From Rhizobacter sp. Root1238 (lineage in GTDB: Bacteria > Pseudomonadota > Gammaproteobacteria > Burkholderiales > Burkholderiaceae_C), in contig NZ_LMDM01000023.1 in assembly GCF_001425825.1 (NCBI RefSeq), positions 365 to 64,364 on the forward strand: a DNA stretch of 64,000 nucleotides. Reading direction: 5' to 3'. Position 1 is the stretch's first letter. Every line of letters starts with the position of its first letter. The notes below the pieces were generated by a model, which saw only the letters and a list, made by a program, of their open reading frames with translations, searched no databases and was not told the DNA's origin. The position numbers were made by a program, and so were the translations under genes. Below, piece by piece: positions 17,892 through 27,176 of the stretch.

Positions 17892-18069
17892 GCGGGGTTC
17901 TCCAGAGTTTGAGCGAACGTCATCGAACGGTGCGATGACGTAGACGAAGCAGTGACAAGTTGTCTCAGTAGAAATGTATCTGCATCAATGCCCAACGCAA
18001 GGCAGGCACTCACTGCCAAACGCGGCAGGGGTGACAATTCGCACATCGCCGCCCATTCAAATTCCCGAA

Positions 18070-18348
18070 ATGACACAGAAGAAGTTCGACCTGGCCAAGA
18101 ACCTGGCCTTGAAGATCAACAACCAGATGAAGGCGGGCGGGGTGCCCGGACGCTTCGGCCAGGAGGCGGCGGCGCCGCTCGACAAGCGCGAGCAGCGCCG
18201 CCGCGACGCCGCCGCCGGGCTGGTGCCGTTCGCCTGCAAGCTGCCGTCGGAACTGGCGCAGCAGCTGAACGATCGAGCCGCTGCGCACGAGGGCGGGATG
18301 ACCGGGCTGCTGGTCGAGCTGCTCGGCAAGGCGCTGAAGAAAAAATAG
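18070..18348 (+). CDS. Conserved hypothetical protein, Burkholderiales type
   Basis: A 92-residue charged cytosolic protein beginning MTQKKFDLAKNLALKINNQM, with a central KREQRRRDAAAGLVPFACKL and ending GKALKKK. I recall similar short proteins in Burkholderiales without assigned function. The C-terminal half, predicted helical and amphipathic (LPSELAQQLNDRAA), could be a ribbon-helix-helix-like module, but that is speculation. The Shine-Dalgarno site is weak; an upstream in-frame extension is possible. Confidence 0.7.
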   Translation: MTQKKFDLAKNLALKINNQMKAGGVPGRFGQEAAAPLDKREQRRRDAAAGLVPFACKLPSELAQQLNDRAAAHEGGMTGLLVELLGKALKKK

Positions 18349-18419
18349 ATCGCCCGCCTTGCAATAGGGACGGCCCGGCGGGCGTACACAGGGGATCCCT
18401 CACACCCATGGAGACCCTG

Positions 18420-18812
18420 ATGAAGACCCAGACCCTCGTTCCGCTGCTCGGCGCGCTCGTGCTCGCTGCCTGCTCGTCGATGTCATCGATGATGGGCGCC
18501 CCGGCGCCGGCGAAGAGCACCGACGGCATGCTGGTCGGCGCCGCCAACGGCATGACGCTCTACACCTTCGACCGCGACACGGCGGGTGCCGGCAAGAGCG
18601 TCTGCAAAGGCCCCTGCGCGACCAACTGGCCGCCGCTGATGGCCGACGATGCTGCGAAGACCAGCGGCGACTGGACGGTCGTGACCCGCGACGACGGCAA
18701 GAAGCAGTGGGCCTTCAAGGGCAAGCCGCTGTACTTCTGGGCCAAGGACGCGAAGCCGGGCGACAAGACCGGCGACGGCTTCAACGGCGTCTGGCACACC
18801 GTCAGTCCTTGA
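18420..18812 (+). CDS. COG4315-type repeat lipoprotein
   Basis: A 130-residue lipoprotein with lipobox LAAC and two copies of the short secreted-lipoprotein repeat (PF03640-like): GMTLYTFDRDT...CKGPCATNWPPL and QWAFKGKPLYFWAKDAKPGD...GVWHTVSP. These are the typical Tyr-Thr-Phe-Asp and Cys-x3-Cys-x3-WPP signatures. GGAG lies six bases upstream of the ATG at 18420; the ATG at 18408 lacks a site. Role unknown; relatives occur in the cell envelope of many proteobacteria and actinobacteria. Confidence 0.9.
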   Translation: MKTQTLVPLLGALVLAACSSMSSMMGAPAPAKSTDGMLVGAANGMTLYTFDRDTAGAGKSVCKGPCATNWPPLMADDAAKTSGDWTVVTRDDGKKQWAFKGKPLYFWAKDAKPGDKTGDGFNGVWHTVSP

Positions 18813-18900
18813 GCCCCCACGTCGCTTCGCTCCTGCCCCCCGAGGGGGCGCCTCCCGAGAGGCCCGGCAAAGCCGGTTCCTCCGGGAGTGGCTTGATGGG
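18811..18900. repeat. GC-rich intergenic repeat with hairpins
   Basis: The gap between two convergent genes holds nested inverted repeats such as CCCCCCGAGGGGGC and CCGGCAAAGCCGG. Sequences of this kind are common between genes in Burkholderiales and may act as a bidirectional transcript end. No T tract. Confidence 0.45.
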
Positions 18901-18906
18901 CGTGCT

Positions 18907-19731
18907 TCAGGCGTAGACCGTGACCACTTGGTAGCCGAGCGCTGCCAGGTCGCCGCCCGGCGACCACAGCTTGGACACCTGGTTCACGTAGCCGCCGGCC
19001 GCGGCGATCGCGTCGGTGTCGATTCGCCACCAGCCCTCCGCCGGCAGCTCGTGCGCGACCGGCCGCAGCTCCAGTTCCCACGACACCGAACTGGCCGGCG
19101 TCGGGCGCTTGACGCGGGTGAGCGCCGGCGTCGGCGGGGCATCGGCCAGCAGCACCGTCAGCAGCTCCAGCGGCAGCGGCTGCGGCTCGCCCTTCGGGCG
19201 CAGGTGGATGCGGCTGTGCCAGCTCTCGGTGCCGCTGAACGGCAGCCCGCCGTCGGACCAGCGCATGTCCAGGTGCTGCATGAAATTCGGTGCGACGCCG
19301 GGGATGAACGGCAGCGCCGGCGTCTCGTCGGGCCCGCGCTGGATCGACGGCATCGCCGGCGCGAGGCCCGGCAGCGTGGTCTCGCGTTCGCTGCCGAACA
19401 CGCCGAGCAGCAAGGCTGCGGTCTCGCCGCCTTGCAGCACGTGGGCTTGGACCTGCCGCACGTTCTTGCCTTCGCGCAGCACCCGCACGGCCACCTGCAT
19501 CGGGCCCTGCGCGACCGGGCCGATGAAGCTGGTCTGCAGTGCGCGCAGTTGCACGCCGGCCGGCCAGCCGGCGCCGGCCACATCGCGCATCGCCTGCACG
19601 GCCAGCGTCGAGATCAGGCCGCCGAACGAGGTGCGGCCCTGCAGCCAGTCTTCGCTGACCTCGAAGTGCACCGCATCGCCGTCGCGCGTGCGCGCCGCAA
19701 GCAGCTGGGACAGGGGAATGAAGTCGGCCAT
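18907..19731 (-). CDS. Thioesterase family protein (TesB-like double hotdog)
   Basis: A 274-residue protein with two hotdog modules. The first runs from DWLQGRTSFGGLISTLAVQAM to RVLREGKNVRQVQAHVLQGG, the second from WHSRIHLRPKGEP to the C-terminal LWSPGGDLAALGYQVVTVYA. This matches the acyl-CoA thioesterase II-like family that hydrolyses acyl-CoA to free acid and CoA in the cytosol. Start at the ATG (19731) before ADFIPLSQL, without a strong Shine-Dalgarno sequence. It follows the Gfo/Idh/MocA gene by about 30 bases on the same strand. Confidence 0.85.
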   Translation of the reverse strand: MADFIPLSQLLAARTRDGDAVHFEVSEDWLQGRTSFGGLISTLAVQAMRDVAGAGWPAGVQLRALQTSFIGPVAQGPMQVAVRVLREGKNVRQVQAHVLQGGETAALLLGVFGSERETTLPGLAPAMPSIQRGPDETPALPFIPGVAPNFMQHLDMRWSDGGLPFSGTESWHSRIHLRPKGEPQPLPLELLTVLLADAPPTPALTRVKRPTPASSVSWELELRPVAHELPAEGWWRIDTDAIAAAGGYVNQVSKLWSPGGDLAALGYQVVTVYA

Positions 19732-19759
19732 GGTGGTTCTCGAAGGTCGGGGTCGGGGG

Positions 19760-20863
19760 TCAATGATTGGAGGCGGTCGCGGTGCCGTCTGCCGCGCAGG
19801 CGACAGCCGGCAGTTCGCGCCGCTCGGCATCGCTGCGGCGGCCGAGCTCGATCAGCGCCATCACGTCGATGGCCTGCGCGGCCGGCACCGGGTTCGGTGC
19901 GCCGGCGACGATTGCATCTCGCACGCCGGCGTAGTAGGCCGGGTAGTCGCCGTGCCGCAGCGCGACCGGGCGCGACTGCAGCGTCTCGCCGTCGGGCCCG
20001 AGCGCGCTCAGCGTCGCGGCCTGCGTGTCGATGCCCCAGTCGGCACCCGGCATCGGGCGATGTCCGGCCTTCAGCGCGTCTTCCTGCGCATCGAGGCCCC
20101 ATTTGACGAAGCTGCCGCGCGTGCCGTGCACCGCGAAGCGCGGGCCGGGCAGCGCGGTCAGCGCACTGGCGCGCAGCGTCACGCCGAGCCCGCCCGGGTA
20201 GGCGAGGCGGGCGTCGAAGGCATCGTCGTTGATGGCCCCGTCGCGCTGCCGCGACAGGTCGACGCGCAACGATTGCGGCCAGCCGAACAGTTGCAGCGCC
20301 TGGTCGAGCAGGTGCGGGCCGAGGTCGAACCACAGGCCGCCGCCGACCGGCGACTGCTCGCGCCAGCGCTGCCGCACCAGCGGGCGGAAGCGGTCGAAGC
20401 GCGATTCGAGCTCGACGACGCGCCCCAGTTCGCCGCCCGCCAGCAGGGCGCGCAGCGTCAGGAAATCGCCGTCCCAGCGCCGGTTGTGGAACACCGACAG
20501 CACGCGCCGGCGCTCGCGCGCCACGGCCTCCAGCTGCTGCGCCTGGGCCAGCGTCACGGTGAACGGCTTGTCGACGACGACGTGCTTGCCGGCCTGCAGC
20601 GCCGCGAGTGCGAGCGGGTGGTGGCTGTCGTTCGGGCTCGCGATGACGACCAGGTCGATGTCGTCGCGCCCGCACAGCCGCAGGGGATCGGCCTCGACCG
20701 GCAGCCCCGGCCAGTCGCGTGCGACCTTGGCCGCGTCGCTGCTCGCGAAGCCGGCCAGCCGCAGCCCGGGGACGCTTGCGATCAGCGGCGCATGGAAGGT
20801 CTGGCCGGCGTAGCCGTAGCCGACCAGGCCGACACGCACGGCCGCGGTGGGAGAGAGGGGCAT
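19760..20863 (-). CDS. Gfo/Idh/MocA family oxidoreductase
   Basis: NAD(P)-dependent dehydrogenase of 367 residues. The Rossmann motif is VGLVGYGYAGQTFHAPLI, followed by VVIASPNDSHHPLA and the EKP-like KHVVVDKPFTVT whose lysine is the conserved catalytic residue. The C-terminal alpha/beta domain contains GGGLWFDLGPHLLDQAL with the expected histidine. It resembles the YdgJ/scyllo-inositol dehydrogenase subgroup; the substrate is likely a sugar or cyclitol. Divergent from the secreted coiled-coil gene at 20974. Confidence 0.9.
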   Translation of the reverse strand: MPLSPTAAVRVGLVGYGYAGQTFHAPLIASVPGLRLAGFASSDAAKVARDWPGLPVEADPLRLCGRDDIDLVVIASPNDSHHPLALAALQAGKHVVVDKPFTVTLAQAQQLEAVARERRRVLSVFHNRRWDGDFLTLRALLAGGELGRVVELESRFDRFRPLVRQRWREQSPVGGGLWFDLGPHLLDQALQLFGWPQSLRVDLSRQRDGAINDDAFDARLAYPGGLGVTLRASALTALPGPRFAVHGTRGSFVKWGLDAQEDALKAGHRPMPGADWGIDTQAATLSALGPDGETLQSRPVALRHGDYPAYYAGVRDAIVAGAPNPVPAAQAIDVMALIELGRRSDAERRELPAVACAADGTATASNH

Positions 20864-20973
20864 GGGGGCGGTGTCCAGGAGAATGTCCGAGGAGGGTGGC
20901 GGGGCACTGTAACGGAGGCGGGCGCGCGGCAATGGCATGATGCGCGCCGCACTTTCTGAAGGATGCCCCGGAC

Positions 20974-21471
20974 ATGAGTTTCGCTCCCCGCCTCGCTGCC
21001 GCCCCCTGGGTGCTCGCTGCCTGCATCGCCGGCCTGGCCACGATGCCCGCCCTCGCGGCCGACAAGCCGAAGAAGGAATCGACGCTCGGCAAGGCCAAGG
21101 CCGGTGCCCCCTTCCTGACCAAGGAACAGCTGCGCGCCTGCATGGCGCAGAACGACCGCATGAAGGCGCAGCTGGCCGAGACGCTGCCCCTGCAGGGCGC
21201 GCTGAAGAAGGACGGCGACGACCTGGCGGCCGCCGGCGACACGCTGAAGGCCGATCGCGAGAAGATCGACACCGCCGACGCCGCGGCGGTGCAGGCCTTC
21301 AACGAGCGCCTGGCCGAGCGCGACAAGGCCGTCGAGGCCTACCGAGCCCGCAGCGCTGCGTACAACACCAAGGTCGAGGCGCTGCAGGCCGACCGGGCCT
21401 CGTACGCGACGAACTGCGACGGCCACCGCTATTTCGAGGATGAGGAATTGCAGATCAAGGCGGGCAAGTAA
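20974..21471 (+). CDS. Exported coiled-coil hypothetical protein
   Basis: A 165-residue protein with a signal peptide ending PALAAD, then a Lys-rich linker and FLTKEQLRACMAQNDRMKAQ, and a long heptad-like helix (about residues 50-140: LKADREKIDTADAAAVQAF, RDKAVEAYRARSAAYNTKVE). Two cysteines (in RACMAQ and TNCDGH) flank the helix and could pair. A periplasmic location is predicted. No family recognised and no functional link to the peptidase downstream. Confidence 0.8.
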   Translation: MSFAPRLAAAPWVLAACIAGLATMPALAADKPKKESTLGKAKAGAPFLTKEQLRACMAQNDRMKAQLAETLPLQGALKKDGDDLAAAGDTLKADREKIDTADAAAVQAFNERLAERDKAVEAYRARSAAYNTKVEALQADRASYATNCDGHRYFEDEELQIKAGK

Positions 21472-21552
21472 GGTCGGCAGACAGCGCCGGCCAGCAGCGC
21501 CGGCACGGCCTCCTAGAATCGACGGCTTCTTCCCTGACCGAGAGAAGCCGTC

Positions 21553-23655
21553 ATGACCGTTGCCACGAGCAGTCGTCCCGCCAGCAATCCGCTGCTGCAG
21601 TCCTGGGAGGCCCCGCACGGGCTCCCGCCGTTCGACACCGTCCGCCCCGAGCACTTCGCCGATGCCTTCGAGGTGGCGCTGGCCGACCAGCGGGCCGAGA
21701 TCGACGAGATCGGCGCGCAGGCCGCCGCCCCGAGCTTCGACAACACGCTGGCCGCCTTCGACCGCAGCGGCCGGCTGCTCGCGCGGCTGGACGGACTGTT
21801 CCACAACCTGACCGCCAGCGAGACCTCGCCGGCGCTGCAGGCGGTGGAGCGGCAACTGGCGCCGCGCATGGCCGCGCACGGCAATGCGATCTACATGCAT
21901 GCGGCGCTGTTCCAGCGCATCGACGCGCTGCATGCGCAGCGCGAGTCGCTCGGTCTCAGCGCCGAGCAGCGGCGGCTGCTGGAGCGGGTGCACCTCGAGT
22001 TCGTGCGTGCCGGCGCGAAGCTGCAGGGCGCGGCCCGCCAGCGGTATGGCGACGTGATGGAGCGACTGGCCGAACTGACGACGCAGTTCAGCCAGAACGT
22101 GCTGGCCGACGAATCGGCATTCCGCCTCGAACTGCGCGGCGAGCGCGACCTGGCCGGCCTGCCGGAGTTCGTGCGCGCCGCCGCCCGCCAGGCCGGTGCC
22201 GACCGCGGCATCGATGCCGCGGTGATCACGCTGTCGCGCTCGCACATCGTGCCCTTCCTGACCTTCTCCGAACGCCGCGACCTTCGCGAGCAGGCCTGGC
22301 GCGCGTGGGTATCGCGCGGCGAGCACGACGGCGTGCACGACAACCGGCCGGTGGCGCGCGAGATCCTGCAGCTGCGGGCCGAGCAGGCCCGGCTGCACGG
22401 CCATTCGAGCTATGCCGACTACGCGCTCGGCGACACGATGGCCGGCTCGCAAGCCGCGGTGAACCGGCTGCTGCAGCAGGTGTGGGTGCCGGCGAAGGCG
22501 CGCGTGGCCGAGGAGCGCGAGGCGCTGAAGGCGCTGCTGCTGACGCTGCCGCAATCGCAGCGGCCTGCGTCGGGAGAGTCGCAGGAGATCGAGGCCTGGG
22601 ACTGGCGCTACTACGCCGAGAAAGTGCGCCAGGCGCGCTACGACCTCGACGAGGCGACGGTCAAGCCCTACTTCCCGCTCGACCGCATGGTCGAGGCGGC
22701 GTTCGACTGCGCGCAGCGCCTGTTCGGCCTGCGCTTCGCGGTGCGCGACGACATCCGCGCGTACCACCCCGATGTGAAGGTCTACGAGGTCAGCGGCAGC
22801 GATGGCGCGCTGGTCGGCATCTTCCTGCACGACAACTTCGCGCGGCCGAGCAAGCGCAGCGGCGCGTGGATGGGCTCGTACCGGCAGCAGACGCGCAATG
22901 TGAGCGGTGGAGGCGGCGTGCTGCCGATCGTCGTCAACAACAACAACTTCGCGAAGGGTTCGCCGGGCGCGCCGACGCTGCTGAGCTTCGACGATGCGGC
23001 CACGCTGTTCCACGAGTTCGGCCACGGCCTGCACGGGCTGCTGTCGAGCGTGACCTACGAGCGGCTGTCGGGCACCAACGTGCTGCGCGATTTCGTCGAG
23101 CTGCCGTCGCAGATCTTCGAGCACTGGCTGGCCGAGCCGGAGGTGCTGAAGCGCCATGCGCGCCACGTCGAGACCGGCGAGCCGATTCCCGATGCGCTGA
23201 TCGAGCGCTTGCAGGCGGCGCGCAAGTTCAACCAGGGCTACGAGACGGTGCGCTACACCGCGTCGGCGCTGGTCGACATGGCGGTGCATGCGGTGCCCGA
23301 CCCGCAGGACATCGACATCGTCGCGTTCGAGGCCGCCGAGCTGGAGCGCATCGGGTTGCCGCACGGCGTCGGGCTGAACCACCGGCTGCCGCATTTCCAG
23401 CACCTGTTCTCCAGCGCGAGCTATGCGGCCGGGTACTACGTCTACCTGTGGGCCGAGGTGCTCGACGCCGACGGCTACGACGCCTTCACCGAAGCCGGCA
23501 GCCCCTTCGACGCGGCGGTGGCGAAGCGGCTGCACGAGCACGTCTACGCGGTCGGCAACAGCCGGGAGCCGGGGGAGACCTACCGGGCGTTCCGGGGGCG
23601 CGATGCGTCGGTGGAGCCGATGTTGCGGGAGCGGGGGTTGCTGGCGTCGTCTTGA
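21553..23655 (+). CDS. M3 family metallopeptidase (oligopeptidase A/Dcp-like)
   Basis: Cytosolic zinc oligopeptidase of 700 residues with no signal peptide. The zinc motif HEFGH is at 487-491 and the third ligand is the Glu in DFVELPSQ at about 516. Other family strings are AWRAWVSRGEHD, WDWRYYAEKVRQ and YAAGYYVYLWAEVLDADGYDAF. Length and motif order match bacterial oligopeptidase A, which degrades short peptides including cleaved signal peptides. The mRNA probably ends in the repeat-rich region after 23655. Confidence 0.93.
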   Translation: MTVATSSRPASNPLLQSWEAPHGLPPFDTVRPEHFADAFEVALADQRAEIDEIGAQAAAPSFDNTLAAFDRSGRLLARLDGLFHNLTASETSPALQAVERQLAPRMAAHGNAIYMHAALFQRIDALHAQRESLGLSAEQRRLLERVHLEFVRAGAKLQGAARQRYGDVMERLAELTTQFSQNVLADESAFRLELRGERDLAGLPEFVRAAARQAGADRGIDAAVITLSRSHIVPFLTFSERRDLREQAWRAWVSRGEHDGVHDNRPVAREILQLRAEQARLHGHSSYADYALGDTMAGSQAAVNRLLQQVWVPAKARVAEEREALKALLLTLPQSQRPASGESQEIEAWDWRYYAEKVRQARYDLDEATVKPYFPLDRMVEAAFDCAQRLFGLRFAVRDDIRAYHPDVKVYEVSGSDGALVGIFLHDNFARPSKRSGAWMGSYRQQTRNVSGGGGVLPIVVNNNNFAKGSPGAPTLLSFDDAATLFHEFGHGLHGLLSSVTYERLSGTNVLRDFVELPSQIFEHWLAEPEVLKRHARHVETGEPIPDALIERLQAARKFNQGYETVRYTASALVDMAVHAVPDPQDIDIVAFEAAELERIGLPHGVGLNHRLPHFQHLFSSASYAAGYYVYLWAEVLDADGYDAFTEAGSPFDAAVAKRLHEHVYAVGNSREPGETYRAFRGRDASVEPMLRERGLLASS

Positions 23656-23667
23656 GCTTGAGCGGCA

Positions 23668-23785
23668 AAGGCGCGCGGGGGGAGGCCTTGGCGCGCCTTT
23701 GGGCACCGCCGTGCTCCTTTTGGGGATGACAAGCGAACGAGTGAGTGTGGATCCCCGGGTTGGCACCCGGGCTACGAACACACGC
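23668..23785. repeat. Interspersed repeat, copy 2
   Basis: Inverted arms (AAAGGCGCGC and GCGCGCCTTT) are followed by GATGACAAGCGAACGAGTG and the palindromic ATCCCCGGGTTGGCACCCGG. The same order of blocks appears at 6131-6330. Confidence 0.6.
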
Positions 23786-23840
23786 GGTTCGTGGGTGGGG
23801 CGGCCGGGCGAAGGCGTTGGGGGGCGATTTCTGGGGCGAC

Positions 23841-24010
23841 GAAGAAGCTCGGCTTTGGGGATGGTGCGCGTCAGCGCGCTTCGTGGACTGACTCGCCGGC
23901 ACTGTTTGACCACAACGAACGAAGTGAGTGGAGGGAGTTTGCCGGCGCATCCCCGAAGCCGAGCTTCTTCGTGGAGTCGGCCGCCAGGCCGACCGCCCCA
24001 GCATGAGCCC
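23841..24010. repeat. Interspersed hairpin repeat, relative of the element at 1-240
   Basis: A 23-base arm at 23841-23863 pairs with 23948-23970. The internal block ACTGTTTGACCAC and the segment GAACGAAGTGAG are shared with the unit at 59-202, as is the trailing CCCAGCATGAGCCCCC. The stem sequences differ from the first element but do so compensatorily, so base pairing is kept. Only one unit is present here, against two at 59-202. Confidence 0.8.
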
Positions 24011-24060
24011 CCCAACGCCTTCGCCCGGCCGAACCGCCTACGCGCACAGAAAAAGGCAAC

Positions 24061-27000
24061 TCACGCAGACGAAGAGGGAAACAGCCGGTCCAGCCCCCCC
24101 AGGAACTCTGCGAAATCGATCGGCTTCGTCCAGTAGTCGTCGAACCCGGCGGCGCGAGCCCGCGCGATGTCTTCGGGCATCGCATTGGCCGACAGCGCGA
24201 CGCAACGGATGCCCGCTGTCTGCGGTTGCGCGCGCAGCCGCCGCAGCACCTCGAAGCCGTCGAAATCGGGCAACTGCATGTCGATCAGCACCAGGTCGGG
24301 CTGCAGCTCGGCGGCCCGTGCGACACCGGCCTCGCCGCTCGGCACCGATTCGATCGCCAGGCCGGCCTGGCCGCGCACCAGCTCCTCGACCAGCAGCACG
24401 TTGACCGGGTTGTCCTCGATGTAGAGCAGTTGCCCGCGCCGCCCGTCCGGCGACGGCTCAGGGGCTGGTGCCCGCGCCGGCATCGTCGCCGGCTGCGGTG
24501 CGCCGGCAGGCGCCTGCGCCGCCGCCGCATCGGCCCGCGGCAACCGGACCTCGAACTGCGAACCGGTGCCCGGTTGGCTGCTGGCCATGACGCTTCCTTC
24601 CATGCGCTCGACGAGCGCCTTGACGACGGCCAGCCCGATGCCGGTGCCGTCGATGCCTTCGTTCTCGAGACCGAGCCGGTTGAACGGCTCGAACAGATGG
24701 GGCAATTGGTCGGCCCGCAGCCCGCGCCCGGTGTCTTCGACGCGCAGCGTCACGTGCGTCGCGTCGACCGTGCACGACAGCGTCACGCGGCCATGGCGCC
24801 GGTTGTACTTGATGCCGTTGGTCAGCAGGTTGATCAGCACCTGGCGCAGCCGGATGCGGTCGGCGAACACCGTCGCCTGCAGCCGGTCGGCATGCAGCGT
24901 CACGCCATGCTCGCGCGCCAGCGCCTCGACCAGCGGCAAGGTCTCGTAGACCACCTCGTGCAGCGCCAGCGGCCGCACGTCCAGCCGCAGGTTGCCGCTC
25001 TCCAGGCTCGACAGGTCCAGCACGTCGTTGATCAGCGACAGCAGGTGCCGGCCGGCGGCGGCGATGTGCTCGACCTTGTGGTTGTGGTCGTCCGTCAGCG
25101 CGCGCGCATCGAACTGCAGCAGCTGCGCGAAACCGAGCACCGCGTTCAACGGCGTGCGCAGCTCGTGGCTCATGCGCGCGAGGAACTCCGACTTGGCCGA
25201 GCTCTCGCGCTGCGCGACCGCGCGCTCCTGGCGCGCACTCTCGGCGCTGCGCGCATCGGTGATGTCCCAGTTGACCCCCATGTGACGGTGCACCTCGCCG
25301 CTCGCATCGTGCACCGCGGTCGAACGCGACGCGAGCCAGTGCACCGAGCCATCGGGCCACACGACACGGAATTCGTAGGCCGCGCTGCTGGCGGTGCGAA
25401 CCGATTCGGCGAGCGCGGCGGCGACCCGCTCGCGGTCTTCGGGCAGCACCAGCGCCGCGCGCTCGGCTTCGTTCGGCACGCGATCCGACGGCTCGAGGCC
25501 GCGCAGGCGGAACATCGCGTCGTCCCACACCGAGGTGTCGGTGCGTGGCAGCCATTCCCAGGTGCCGATGCCGACGCTGCGCACCGCCAGGCCGATGCGC
25601 TCGTTCGCGCTGCGCAGCGCCGCCTCGGTCTTCACCCGCTCGGTCACGTCGATCGTGATGCCGAACAGCATCGGCCGGCCGTCGCGCGACTCGCGCCGCA
25701 CCCGGTCCACCAGCCAACGCACCTCGCCATCGGGGCGGCAGATGCGGTACTCGTGCTCCATCGACACCTCGGGCGTCGCGCGGATCCCGTCGCGCACCCG
25801 CGCCATGGCGGCGCGGTCGTCCGGATGCACCACCTCGCCCAGCCACTCGGCGCCCGACGGCACGCCGCGTTCCTTCGGGCGGCCGATGATGCGGTACATC
25901 TCGTCGTTCCATTCGGCGCGGCGCGTCACCGGGTCGCGGCTCCAGATGCCCAGGCCGGCCGCCGTGGCGGCGATCTCCAGCCGCTGGGCCATCTCGGTGA
26001 TGCGCCGGGTGTGCTCGACCTGCTCCGTCACGTCGAGCGCGACGCCGACGAACTCGATCGGCGTGCCGTCGGCATCGCGGCGCACGACGCGGCGCGTCAG
26101 CACGTAGCGGAAGCTGCCGTCCGGCCGGCGGTAGCGGGCCTCCATGTCGACCGGCCGGTCGGAGCGCAGCGCGGCCTGCGCGGTGGCCAGCACCTGCGGC
26201 AGGTCGTCCGGGTGGATCAGCGCGCGCACCTCGTCGAGCGACATGCCTTCGGGCCGCGGCGTGATGTCGAGCACCTGGTACGAGCGCTCGTTGTAGTACA
26301 TGCGGTCGCGCTTCAGGTCGTGGCGCCAGATCGCGATGTTGCCCAGGTCGACCGCGATCTTCAGCTGCGCGCTGGTGTCGTTGAACGACTCCGCGAGCTC
26401 GTAGGCCTCGGTGTCGTCGACCAGGATGCCGATCGCGCGGGTCGGCGTGCCGCCGGCCTCGGGCTTGACTTCCCACTGCGAATGCACGCGCCGGATCCGG
26501 CCGTCGGGCGCCACGATGCGGTAGCGCCGGCTGTACTGGCCGGGCTGGTTCATCGATTCGAACATCCGCGGGTCGACGCGGTCGTCGGGATGGATGCGCT
26601 GCGAGGTGAGCGCGAAATTCGGCGTGCCGTCGGCAGGGTCCAGGCCGAAGAAGCGGAACATGTGGCGGTCCCAGCGGCCCTCGCCGGACGGGATGTCGCG
26701 CTCCCAGACCCCGAGGCGGCCGAACTCCTGCGCCATGTCGAGCAGCTCGGCCAACCGGCGCGCTTCGTCGCCGAGCGCGCGCACGTCGGTGATGTCCTGC
26801 ACCACCAGCAGCGCCGGGTCCGGTGCCTGCAGGCGCAGCCAGCGCGACGCGCCCGACGGCGAGGTCCAGCAGTGCGCCTCGGCCGTCAGCGCGGCCTGCG
26901 GCGGCAGGCCGAGCAGCTCGCGGACGTCGCGCCCGGCCAGTGCACCGGCCGGCAGGCCGCAGAGCGCCTCGAGGCGGCCGTTGCTCCACCCGATGCGGCC

Positions 27001-27114
27001 GGCGGTGTCGAGATGCAGCAGCGCGTCCGGGCTGGCCGCGAGCAGGGCCTGCGCGGCCGCGCTCGGAAGGTCGCCGGAGACAGGCATTGCAGGGGACACA
27101 TCAGGGACAGCCAT
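24061..27114 (-). CDS. Multi-PAS hybrid sensor histidine kinase/response regulator
   Basis: A cytosolic sensor of 1017 residues without transmembrane segments. An N-terminal PAS-like module (about 20-110) is followed by four PAS/PAC modules at about 120-240, 245-365, 375-490 and 505-620, each marked by HPDD- or PEDR-type ends and PDG strings. HisKA has MSHELRTPLN with phospho-acceptor His650. HATPase has NLLTNGIKYN, DTGRGL and GTGIGLAVVK. The receiver has acidic residues near 899-901, phospho-acceptor Asp945 (VLIDMQLPD) and the conserved Lys in YWTKPIDF. The start is uncertain (ATG 27114 or 27087; neither has a good site). No cognate output gene is adjacent, so the phosphorelay partner must be elsewhere. 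Confidence 0.92.
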   Translation of the reverse strand: MAVPDVSPAMPVSGDLPSAAAQALLAASPDALLHLDTAGRIGWSNGRLEALCGLPAGALAGRDVRELLGLPPQAALTAEAHCWTSPSGASRWLRLQAPDPALLVVQDITDVRALGDEARRLAELLDMAQEFGRLGVWERDIPSGEGRWDRHMFRFFGLDPADGTPNFALTSQRIHPDDRVDPRMFESMNQPGQYSRRYRIVAPDGRIRRVHSQWEVKPEAGGTPTRAIGILVDDTEAYELAESFNDTSAQLKIAVDLGNIAIWRHDLKRDRMYYNERSYQVLDITPRPEGMSLDEVRALIHPDDLPQVLATAQAALRSDRPVDMEARYRRPDGSFRYVLTRRVVRRDADGTPIEFVGVALDVTEQVEHTRRITEMAQRLEIAATAAGLGIWSRDPVTRRAEWNDEMYRIIGRPKERGVPSGAEWLGEVVHPDDRAAMARVRDGIRATPEVSMEHEYRICRPDGEVRWLVDRVRRESRDGRPMLFGITIDVTERVKTEAALRSANERIGLAVRSVGIGTWEWLPRTDTSVWDDAMFRLRGLEPSDRVPNEAERAALVLPEDRERVAAALAESVRTASSAAYEFRVVWPDGSVHWLASRSTAVHDASGEVHRHMGVNWDITDARSAESARQERAVAQRESSAKSEFLARMSHELRTPLNAVLGFAQLLQFDARALTDDHNHKVEHIAAAGRHLLSLINDVLDLSSLESGNLRLDVRPLALHEVVYETLPLVEALAREHGVTLHADRLQATVFADRIRLRQVLINLLTNGIKYNRRHGRVTLSCTVDATHVTLRVEDTGRGLRADQLPHLFEPFNRLGLENEGIDGTGIGLAVVKALVERMEGSVMASSQPGTGSQFEVRLPRADAAAAQAPAGAPQPATMPARAPAPEPSPDGRRGQLLYIEDNPVNVLLVEELVRGQAGLAIESVPSGEAGVARAAELQPDLVLIDMQLPDFDGFEVLRRLRAQPQTAGIRCVALSANAMPEDIARARAAGFDDYWTKPIDFAEFLGGLDRLFPSSSA

Positions 27115-27176
27115 GGACGGCAAGTGTTGTGCCGAATGCGGCAGGCGTCCAGCGCAGTTGCCCGCAGGGACGCCTG

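Larger units (their letters stand above)
23656..24060. other. Intergenic region filled by two repeat families
   Basis: A 405-bp gap between convergent genes contains a copy of the 6131-type repeat (23668-23785) directly followed by a copy of the repeat found at 1-240 (23841-24010). No gene is supported; frames across it read as the same low-complexity translations on both strands. Confidence 0.75.
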
